The translations under genes and the position numbers were made by a program. The notes under the pieces are model-generated. The model saw nothing but the letters and a program-made list of their open reading frames with translations. It had not been told where the DNA came from and did no database searches. Below, in pieces: positions 1-5,165 of a stretch of 7,132 nt of DNA. The stretch is from the NCBI GenBank assembly GCA_020850375.1, contig JADZET010000210.1:1-7132 (forward strand), written 5' to 3'. How positions within the stretch are numbered: the first letter of the stretch is position 1; each line of letters begins with the position of its first letter. This stretch comes from Phycisphaeraceae bacterium (GTDB lineage: Bacteria > Planctomycetota > Phycisphaerae > Phycisphaerales > Phycisphaeraceae).

Positions 1-2
1 CC

Positions 3-173
3 TCGACGCTGGCCAAGGACATCCTGGACCGCAACGAAAAGATGCAGTGCACGAGCTGCCACGACATCCACAACGCGACGGCGTCGAACGACACGGCCAA
101 CCTCCGCTGGCCCTACAGCACGGAGGTCAGGGGCACGGTGTCGGCGTTCTGCCGTCACTGCCACGCGAAATGA
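3..173 (+). CDS. Multihaem c-type cytochrome, C-terminal fragment (5' end outside window)
   Basis: The reading frame is open from the left edge to a TGA at 171-173 and gives 56 residues. Two haem-binding motifs are visible, CTSCH at fragment residues 16-20 and CRHCH only two residues before the stop, so this is the end of an exported multihaem cytochrome c. The segment MQCTSCHDIH resembles LQCTTCHDAH around the third haem of the cytochrome at the right end of the window, suggesting both belong to the same doubled-CXXCH family. The gene's start, signal peptide and total haem number lie outside the window. Its codons end in C more often than those of the large plus-strand operon, though the sample is small. 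A strong terminator 50 bases downstream closes its transcript. Electron transfer in the periplasm or outside the cell is the likely role. Confidence 0.9.
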   Translation, partial: STLAKDILDRNEKMQCTSCHDIHNATASNDTANLRWPYSTEVRGTVSAFCRHCHAK

Positions 174-223
174 GCGGACGGCTTGAGGGAAGGATCTCCT
201 TCTTGTTGGTTGATCCGTTTGAA

Positions 224-257
224 CGGCGGCGTCCCTTGCGGGGCGCCGCTGCTTTTT
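224..257 (+). terminator. Rho-independent terminator of the upstream cytochrome gene
   Basis: Bases 224-235 pair with 240-251 to give a 12-bp GC-rich stem with two G-T wobbles and a TTGC loop. The stem is followed by TGCTTTTT, with five T at 253-257. It sits 50 bases after the cytochrome stop and before the convergent NHL gene, so it should end the plus-strand transcript. The reverse orientation lacks an equally good T-run. Confidence 0.8.
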
Positions 258-364
258 GGGGTGCGTGTCGGATGAGCAGCGTGCGACATCGTCTTGTCGG
301 AGCCGGCGACGGGGTCGCAGGACCGGGCTCACAGAGCCTGACTCGGACGGAGGATGGGGTTCGA

Positions 365-1591
365 TCAGGGCGAGGAGGTTGCGGGCTGGGTGGCGGAGGG
401 TTGCGTGGTCGAGGGCTCTTCGGCGGCCTGGCGTCGGGCCTGGCGGATGGCCTGGACCTTGGCGTAGTCGATCTCGTAGGCGTCGGCGGGCAGGCGGGTG
501 TCGCGGCCGTAGGCGTAGACCATGACCTTGCTCTTGCCGTGCTGGTTGACGACGAACAGGAGGTATTCGGGCTTGAAGAAGGGGGCGAGGTAGGCGGTGA
601 AGCTCGAGAGGCTGGTGTTGTCGACCAGGACGGTGGCGGGGATGCCCATGCTCCAGGGCTGGTCGCCTGGGGAGCCGAAGGCGGCGAGGAGTTCGCCCTT
701 GGGGTTGAAGGCCTGGACGGCGCTCCACTGGGCGTCGGCGATCCAGATGTCGCCGTCGGGGTCGATGGCGATGCCCTTGGGTCGGGCGAAGGCGCCGATC
801 TGTCCGCCGGGGCGTCCGATGTCGTCGAGGTAGTTGCCGGCGGCGGGGTCGAAGACCTTGACGCGCTGGCCGAAGGTGTCGACGACGTAGAGGCGGTTGT
901 CGGGACCGATGGCGAGGTTGGTGGGCATGGTCAATTCGTCGGGGCCCTGGCCCTCGCGGCTGATGGTGCGCAGGAGTTTGCCGTCACGGTCCCAGACCTG
1001 GACCTGCTTGTTTCGGATGTCGGTGACGAAGAGCTCGTTGCCGTGGACGACCAGGTCCATGGCGACGCCCTTGGCGGGGTCGCCGATCTCGCGGAGGAAG
1101 CGGTCCTGGGCGTCGAAGGTCAGGACGACGCGCCGGCCGGTGTCGCAGACGTAGCGGGTGCCGTCGGGTCCGACGGTGAGGTTGACGGGGGTCATGAACT
1201 TGCCTGGGGCGTCGAGGCGGGAGTAGGCGCCGGCGGGGATGTCGATGACGTGGACGCAGGCCTGGCTGATGTCGCAGACGTAGAGCTTGCCGTGGTCGGC
1301 GGCGATGCCGTAGGGGCTGACGATGCGTGCGGGCTGGGTGACGGATTCATCCTCCGAGCCGGCGACCCACTGGGCAAAGGAGGTCTTGCGTGACTGGGCG
1401 CGGGCGAAGAAGTCGGCGCGGTCGAAGCCGACGAGGAATTGCAGGCGTGGGGGGACGGTCTGGCCGGGGTCGGGTGTGGGGAAGAAGACGTAGTCCTGGG
1501 ATGGGCCGGCGGTCTTGGCGGTCGGGGCGCAGCCGGTGACGATCATCGCCGCGAGGAGGAGGCAGGCAGGGACGAGGGGGCGATGGGTCAT
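365..1591 (-). CDS. NHL-repeat six-bladed beta-propeller lipoprotein
   Basis: A 408-residue exported lipoprotein. Residues 1-20 form a signal peptide ending in the lipobox VTGC, with Cys21 as the lipid-modified residue. A segment at about 47-78 (PPRLQFLVGF onward) precedes the propeller. Six NHL-type blades follow at about 91, 134, 177, 222, 270 and 317, most showing a P-x-G/N-[hydrophobic] strand and then LYV-x-D. The sixth blade carries an insertion (about 325-345) rich in Phe/Tyr before LLFVVN. The C-terminus is a Thr/Pro/Gln tail (TTQPSATQPATSSP). The start is supported by an AAAGGGAA ribosome site 7 bases upstream. NHL propellers are non-enzymatic binding scaffolds in many proteins, and such proteins recur beside multihaem cytochromes. 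The gene is transcribed divergently from the decahaem operon and has a related copy at 5166-6236. It has no CXXCH motif, so it should bind no c-type haem. The exact ligand is unknown. Confidence 0.88.
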   Translation of the reverse strand: MTHRPLVPACLLLAAMIVTGCAPTAKTAGPSQDYVFFPTPDPGQTVPPRLQFLVGFDRADFFARAQSRKTSFAQWVAGSEDESVTQPARIVSPYGIAADHGKLYVCDISQACVHVIDIPAGAYSRLDAPGKFMTPVNLTVGPDGTRYVCDTGRRVVLTFDAQDRFLREIGDPAKGVAMDLVVHGNELFVTDIRNKQVQVWDRDGKLLRTISREGQGPDELTMPTNLAIGPDNRLYVVDTFGQRVKVFDPAAGNYLDDIGRPGGQIGAFARPKGIAIDPDGDIWIADAQWSAVQAFNPKGELLAAFGSPGDQPWSMGIPATVLVDNTSLSSFTAYLAPFFKPEYLLFVVNQHGKSKVMVYAYGRDTRLPADAYEIDYAKVQAIRQARRQAAEEPSTTQPSATQPATSSP

Positions 1592-1752
1592 GGTCGGGTT
1601 CCCTTTGCGAGCGTGAGGTCGGGGTCTGGATAGCCGCCGCGGAGGCTTTTCATTCTGGGGGCCATGCTACTGAGTACGGCAAGCCAGAGGCAACGCGCGC
1701 GCCAGCGGGAAACGCCGGGGACGAGAGATTAGGCGGGATTATTTCTCAGGTA

Positions 1753-1769
1753 CGGGAATCCCCTTCCCG
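1753..1769. promoter_or_regulatory. Inverted repeat CGGGAA-N5-TTCCCG
   Basis: A perfect 6-bp inverted repeat with the 5-base spacer TCCCC lies upstream of the AT-rich putative promoter. It could be a regulator half-site pair or a small hairpin. No T-run follows on either strand, so it is unlikely to be a terminator. The binding protein is unknown. Confidence 0.35.
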
Positions 1770-1793
1770 CGGCATTGGCCAAGATGGGAGCCA

Positions 1794-1811
1794 CAAGATC
1801 ATAATATCTTG
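1794..1811. promoter_or_regulatory. Palindrome CAAGAT-CATAAT-ATCTTG over a possible -10 box
   Basis: A perfect 6-bp inverted repeat flanks the hexamer CATAAT, which differs from the sigma-70 -10 consensus at one base. An operator centred on a -10 element would suit a repressor that occludes RNA polymerase. This is the most AT-rich dyad in the intergenic region. The assignment is inferred from symmetry and position alone. Confidence 0.4.
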
Positions 1812-1843
1812 AATGGTATTGGGCTATGTCGAAATATGAGCAA

Positions 1844-1888
1844 GTCGGGCGCCCATGAGCTGGGCATCGGTATTGCCATAAGTCCGAC
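1844..1888 (+). promoter_or_regulatory. Possible folded 5' leader of the cytochrome operon
   Basis: GTCGG at 1844-1848 can pair with CCGAC at 1884-1888. Inside this closing stem GCCCA (1851-1855) and TGGGC (1861-1865) form a hairpin with a TGAGC loop. GGGCGCCC at 1847-1854 is a competing palindrome. The element lies between the putative promoter and the operon's first ribosome site. The stems are short and the function is unknown. Confidence 0.25.
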
Positions 1889-1937
1889 GGGATATTGGAC
1901 ATGGCATCAAACGTTCACACCGAGATTGACGGCCGAG

Positions 1938-1944
1938 TGGAGGA
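1938..1944 (+). promoter_or_regulatory. Ribosome binding site deciding the decahaem cytochrome start
   Basis: TGGAGGA lies 10 bases upstream of the ATG at 1955. The earlier in-frame TTG (1895) and ATG (1901) lack a comparable site and would put an acidic extension ahead of the signal peptide. Start 1955 is therefore preferred. Confidence 0.7.
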
Positions 1945-1954
1945 CGAGCGAGGT

Positions 1955-3145
1955 ATGAGCTTGGCGGGGCGGCTCGCGGCGGCGGCGATGGGGGCGGCGT
2001 GCCTGAGCCTGCTGGTGGCGCTGGTGGGGTGCAACGATCCGGTGCGACGGTACAGGGTGCTGTCGTTGTTCTTCGACGGGGTGCCGCCGCCGCCAGGGGT
2101 GGTGGCGCCGCCGAACCCGGACGAGGAGGGGTACGACGAGTCGTCGGTCAGCGCGACGCAGCCGTCGGGGTTGGCGGCGGAAGAGGTGGTTTACTACCAC
2201 AAGCCCTACGCGACGCGGCAGTGCTATGACTGCCATGAGAAGGACCAGTCGTTGGCGGCGCCGAAGGTGGGGCGTGAGCTGTGCGGGAAGTGTCACAAGA
2301 CGTACTGGGATCGGAAGGAGACGGACTGGGTGCATGGGCCGGTGGCGGTCGATGACTGCCGGGTGTGCCATGATCCGCACAAGTCGACGCATCGGCCGCT
2401 GCTGACGGCGGGGGCGAAGGAGCTGTGCTTTACGTGTCACGACCGGGAGGCGGTGCTGGGCGAGCCTTACCACGCGGAGGTGGGGGATCGGTGCACGACG
2501 TGCCATGACCCGCACTTCTCGGGGAACCGGATCCTGCTGGTGGACGCGGGGAGCTACAAGCGTCGGGCGGAGATCTCGAACGAGCCGGCGTCGGCGCACA
2601 CGGTCTGGGGGTCGGCGGACTGCGAGCGGTGTCATGTGACGGCGCAGTCGAACACGCTGCGGCCGAACATCGAGGAGCAGTGCCTGTCTTGCCACCAGGA
2701 CGTGCTGACGCCGACGGAGGGGACGCTGCACGAGGCGGTGACGAAGAAGGCCTGCCTGACGTGTCACACGCCGCACCGTTCGCCGAAGGACCATCTGCTG
2801 CGGACGGCGGGGGAGGCGATCTGCTTTAGCTGTCACAAGCCGGAGGAGATCCGCGACGGCAAGCACCCGAAGCTCGAGCGGGCGGATTGCTTCGTGTGCC
2901 ACGCGGGGCATCGGTCGGATCGGGAGCATCGGCTTCGCCCGGGGGTGGCGGGGCAGTGGCCGACGACCGAGCCGGCGCCGACGCCGGGAGGGCGGTCGGT
3001 GCTCGGGCAGTGGTCCTTGACGCAACCGACGACCGAGCCGACGACAGCTCCGACGACGACACCGGCGACGGGGCCGACAACTGAGCCGGCGACGGTCCCG
3101 GCGAGTGGGCCAGCGACGACCCCCGCGGCGGAGGATCGGCCATGA
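1955..3145 (+). CDS. Decahaem c-type cytochrome lipoprotein, MtrA-like in layout
   Basis: A 396-residue exported cytochrome, probably the electron wire of an outer-membrane conduit. Residues 1-25 are a lipoprotein signal peptide ending in LVGC, with Cys26 as the lipid anchor. A linker containing the segment YRVLSLFFDGVPPPPG (33-48) follows. Ten CXXCH motifs begin at residues 90, 110, 135, 158, 180, 223, 243, 267, 290 and 312. The first five and last five have near-identical spacing, so the protein is a duplicated pentahaem module. Thirteen further histidines lie between 82 and 325, enough for bis-histidine ligation of every haem. Residues from about 333 form a Thr/Pro-rich tail. Ten haems and paired pentahaem halves match MtrA/PioA; the lipid anchor and the tail do not. 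The motif style is that of doubled-CXXCH cytochromes, so orthology to MtrA is unproven. It overlaps the barrel gene by ATGA, pointing to coupled synthesis. Confidence 0.9.
   Translation: MSLAGRLAAAAMGAACLSLLVALVGCNDPVRRYRVLSLFFDGVPPPPGVVAPPNPDEEGYDESSVSATQPSGLAAEEVVYYHKPYATRQCYDCHEKDQSLAAPKVGRELCGKCHKTYWDRKETDWVHGPVAVDDCRVCHDPHKSTHRPLLTAGAKELCFTCHDREAVLGEPYHAEVGDRCTTCHDPHFSGNRILLVDAGSYKRRAEISNEPASAHTVWGSADCERCHVTAQSNTLRPNIEEQCLSCHQDVLTPTEGTLHEAVTKKACLTCHTPHRSPKDHLLRTAGEAICFSCHKPEEIRDGKHPKLERADCFVCHAGHRSDREHRLRPGVAGQWPTTEPAPTPGGRSVLGQWSLTQPTTEPTTAPTTTPATGPTTEPATVPASGPATTPAAEDRP
2951..3133 (+). repeat. Thr/Pro-rich low-complexity tail with a duplicated GQW unit
   Basis: The 3' end of the decahaem gene encodes residues 333-393, dominated by Thr, Pro, Ala and Glu in short repeats of the TTEP/TTAP/ATGP type. 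The unit GQW...TTEP occurs twice, starting at 2951 and 3005, indicating local duplication. Such tails usually act as flexible linkers or O-glycosylation sites; that role is inferred. Confidence 0.7.
3130..3135 (+). promoter_or_regulatory. Ribosome binding site of the beta-barrel gene
   Basis: GGAGGA is located inside the end of the decahaem gene, 6 bases before the ATG at 3142. With the ATGA stop-start overlap it supports re-initiation by terminating ribosomes as well as direct initiation. Confidence 0.7.
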
Positions 3146-5154
3146 TCCGACGGCGGGCGATGGTGGTGGGGATGCTCGCGGCGATGGCGGCCGGTCCGGC
3201 TGTCGCGCAGCGGGGGGCGCCGCCGCGGCAGGAGCCGAGCTGGCTGCGGATCGACGACTGGAGCGGGGACCTGTTCGCCAAGGCCCGGTACCGCAGCGAC
3301 AGCAAGGAGCTGGTCGGGGGGCGGAAGATCACCGAGACGGACTGGATGTACGAGACGGGGCTGGACCTGTTCTCGCGGGGGTCGATCTATCACCCGAACC
3401 TGGCGGAATGGTCGGCCGGCGTGGAGATGGGGTACTCGGACCAGATGATCACGGCGGACGGGGACGACAAGCACTCGAACGGGGTGCTTTACGGGTACCA
3501 CTTCGACGCGCTGTTGTTCAAGGAGAAGGACGTCTCGGCGCGGGTGTACGCGGACCAGACCAAGGACACCGTGGATCGGAGCTTCGCGCGGGCGGTGGAC
3601 CTGGACAGGCAACGCCAGGGGTTCGAGGTGAGGACCAGGGGCGACCTGCCGATGCTGTTCCAGTACGAGCACCTGTCGGAGCACCAGGACACGGGGTCGG
3701 TGATCGACGACCAGGACGGGCATCGGTTCCGTTACGAGATCGAGGACCTGCGGGACAAGGACTTCTACAACCGGCTGTCGCTGGAATACGAGAGGATCGA
3801 GCAGCAGAACCAGTTCGTCAACGCGGACGGGACGCTGTCGCCGCCGGACGATTTGTCCAATGACCGGCTGGAGCTCAATGCGGTGAATCTGTGGAAGTTC
3901 GGGCCGTTGTCACGGCATCAGGTGGCGGGGTCGGCGCGGCTGATGCGGCGCGAGGGGGCGTTCCAGGAGGACGTGGTGACGATCCATCAGCGGCTGGACT
4001 ACGCGCACAGCGAGAGCTTTTCGAGCTTCTACAGCGGTCTGTTCAACCTGGACAACACGGAGGACCAGACGGACCAGGGGGGCGAGGTGCAGGCGGGGGT
4101 GATCAAGCACGTGTACGACAGCCTGGACCTGACGGGTTGGGGGGTGGTCAGGTACCGGGAGTTCGACGACGGGACGGAGCAGTCGGCGGGGGCGCACGGG
4201 GAGGCGGAGTATCGGAAGCAGACGCCGGTCGGACGGCTCAGCGCGTCGCTGGACCTGGGGCGGGAGTATCTGTCGAACGAGTCGCCGACGGGTCAGCGGC
4301 GGGTGGTGGGCGAGTCGGTGACGCTCAATGGGGTGACGCCGACGCAGCTGCGCAACCCCAACGTGGTGGCGGGGACGATCGTGGTGACCAACGCGGACCG
4401 GTCGCGGATCTACGTCGAAGGGTTGGACTATCTGTTGTCGGCGCTGGGGGACTTCACGGAGCTTCGGCGGACGGTCGGCGGGGACATCGCCGACGGGCAG
4501 ACGGTGCTGGTGGACTACACGGCGGACGTGGCGCGGGACGTGGTTTACACGGCGGACAGCATCCGGGTGCACGTGCGGATGGACTTCGACGCGGCGCCGG
4601 TGGCGGTGTACGCGCAGTACCGGCTGCATGACGAGCGGCTGGTCAGCGGGATCGACTCCGGGACGCTCGACCGCAACGGGTCGCTGCTGGGGGGTGTGGA
4701 GTATCGGCCGCTGGAGGGGCTGAGGCTGATCGGGGAGGTCGAGGTTCAGGACCACCGGCTGACGCCGCCTTGGTGGGCGTATCGGGCGCGGGCGTTCTAT
4801 GACCGGGCGCTGGACGCGGACACGAGCCTGACGCTGGGGGCGGAGTATGAGTCGTTGCAGTATCAGTCGGCGGCGGAGTTCGGTCTGACGGGGGAGGAGG
4901 ACCACCAGATCACGATGGGGGCGTTCGGGCGGGTGACGCGGAAGCTGACGCGGTGGGCGCTGATCCGGGGTGAGGTGGACTTCATGGACGCGCGGGGGCG
5001 GAACAATGACATGTCCCTGCGCGTCGGGGCGGGGCTGGACATCCGTCTGCGGCAGCTGACGATCTCGGTCGAGGGGTACCACCGGATCTATGAGCAGGAG
5101 GGGCTCAACGGGAGCGGCGACTTCGTGAGCGTAATGCTGCGGAGAAAGTTCTAA
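3142..5154 (+). CDS. Large outer-membrane beta-barrel, candidate porin of a porin-cytochrome conduit
   Basis: A 670-residue exported protein. Residues 1-22 are a signal peptide with a signal peptidase I site AVA|Q. The rest is rich in alternating polar/hydrophobic strands with many Tyr, Arg and Asp residues, and ends in Phe (MLRRKF), the usual C-terminal signature for insertion by the BAM machinery. There are no cysteines at all, so the N-terminal CXXC known from MtrB is absent. The size is close to MtrB (about 700 residues). Residues about 386-462 look like an inserted non-barrel domain, listed separately. The gene overlaps the decahaem cytochrome by four bases, which argues for a one-to-one complex in which the barrel sheathes the cytochrome across the outer membrane. 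That role comes from context, size and architecture; a general porin or secretion barrel remains possible. Confidence 0.82.
   Translation: MIRRRAMVVGMLAAMAAGPAVAQRGAPPRQEPSWLRIDDWSGDLFAKARYRSDSKELVGGRKITETDWMYETGLDLFSRGSIYHPNLAEWSAGVEMGYSDQMITADGDDKHSNGVLYGYHFDALLFKEKDVSARVYADQTKDTVDRSFARAVDLDRQRQGFEVRTRGDLPMLFQYEHLSEHQDTGSVIDDQDGHRFRYEIEDLRDKDFYNRLSLEYERIEQQNQFVNADGTLSPPDDLSNDRLELNAVNLWKFGPLSRHQVAGSARLMRREGAFQEDVVTIHQRLDYAHSESFSSFYSGLFNLDNTEDQTDQGGEVQAGVIKHVYDSLDLTGWGVVRYREFDDGTEQSAGAHGEAEYRKQTPVGRLSASLDLGREYLSNESPTGQRRVVGESVTLNGVTPTQLRNPNVVAGTIVVTNADRSRIYVEGLDYLLSALGDFTELRRTVGGDIADGQTVLVDYTADVARDVVYTADSIRVHVRMDFDAAPVAVYAQYRLHDERLVSGIDSGTLDRNGSLLGGVEYRPLEGLRLIGEVEVQDHRLTPPWWAYRARAFYDRALDADTSLTLGAEYESLQYQSAAEFGLTGEEDHQITMGAFGRVTRKLTRWALIRGEVDFMDARGRNNDMSLRVGAGLDIRLRQLTISVEGYHRIYEQEGLNGSGDFVSVMLRRKF
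4297..4527 (+). other. Probable soluble domain inserted in the beta-barrel
   Basis: Residues about 386-462 of the barrel protein break the amphipathic strand pattern. They run from VVGESVTLNGVTPTQLRNP through GTIVVTN and YVEGLDY to GGDIADGQTVLVDYT. The Gly-turn-rich, short-strand texture suggests a small beta-sandwich-like domain, which could sit as an extracellular loop or a periplasmic plug. The boundaries are estimated by eye. Confidence 0.45.
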
Positions 5155-5158
5155 AGGA
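5153..5158 (+). promoter_or_regulatory. Ribosome binding site deciding the second NHL gene start
   Basis: AAAGGA overlaps the barrel stop codon. It is 7 bases from the ATG at 5166 but only 1 base from the in-frame ATG at 5160, which is too close. The start at 5166 is therefore preferred; the difference is two residues. Confidence 0.6.
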
Positions 5159-5165
5159 CATGACC

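Larger units (their letters stand above)
1592..1954. promoter_or_regulatory. Divergent intergenic control region
   Basis: These 363 bases contain no credible gene. They separate the minus-strand NHL gene from the plus-strand cytochrome operon, so promoters for both should lie here. The stretch 1735-1905 is clearly richer in A and T than the surrounding genes. On the plus strand CATAAT (1800-1805) resembles a -10 box, with TTGGCC (1775-1780) as a poor, 19-base-spaced -35. On the minus strand TCGACA (1832 to 1827) lies 18 bases from GATATT, giving an even weaker candidate. Three dyads overlap this stretch and are listed separately. Sigma-factor assignment is uncertain; no convincing sigma-54 site was found. 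Confidence 0.55.

Noticed and set aside
271..364. Possible terminator for the minus-strand NHL gene
   Set aside because: Only a weak 5-bp dyad (CGACA/TGTCG) is present and no T-run follows on the minus strand.
47..1393. A 448-residue plus-strand open frame
   Set aside because: It begins inside the left cytochrome and runs antisense to the NHL lipoprotein. Its protein is a Gly/Val/Asp/Ala-rich stretch without domains, as expected from the reverse of GC-rich coding DNA.
1895..1954. Upstream TTG/ATG starts for the decahaem cytochrome
   Set aside because: They would add an acidic 18-20 residue extension before the signal peptide and lack a good ribosome site; the ATG at 1955 has GGAGG at proper spacing.
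1907..3025. A 372-residue minus-strand open frame
   Set aside because: It is antisense to the decahaem cytochrome and gives an Arg/Pro-rich translation with no domain; the plus strand has ten haem motifs.
2963..3133. Repeat units considered as a CRISPR-like or minisatellite array
   Set aside because: The units are short, imperfect, in frame and encode a Thr/Pro tail; there are no regular spacers.
3151..3177. Possible twin-arginine signal (RRRAMVVG) on the barrel
   Set aside because: The full Tat pattern is absent, and outer-membrane barrels are exported unfolded by Sec, so a Sec signal with AVA cleavage fits better.
3910..5082. A 390-residue minus-strand open frame
   Set aside because: It is an Arg/Pro/His-rich shadow of the beta-barrel gene with no recognisable fold.
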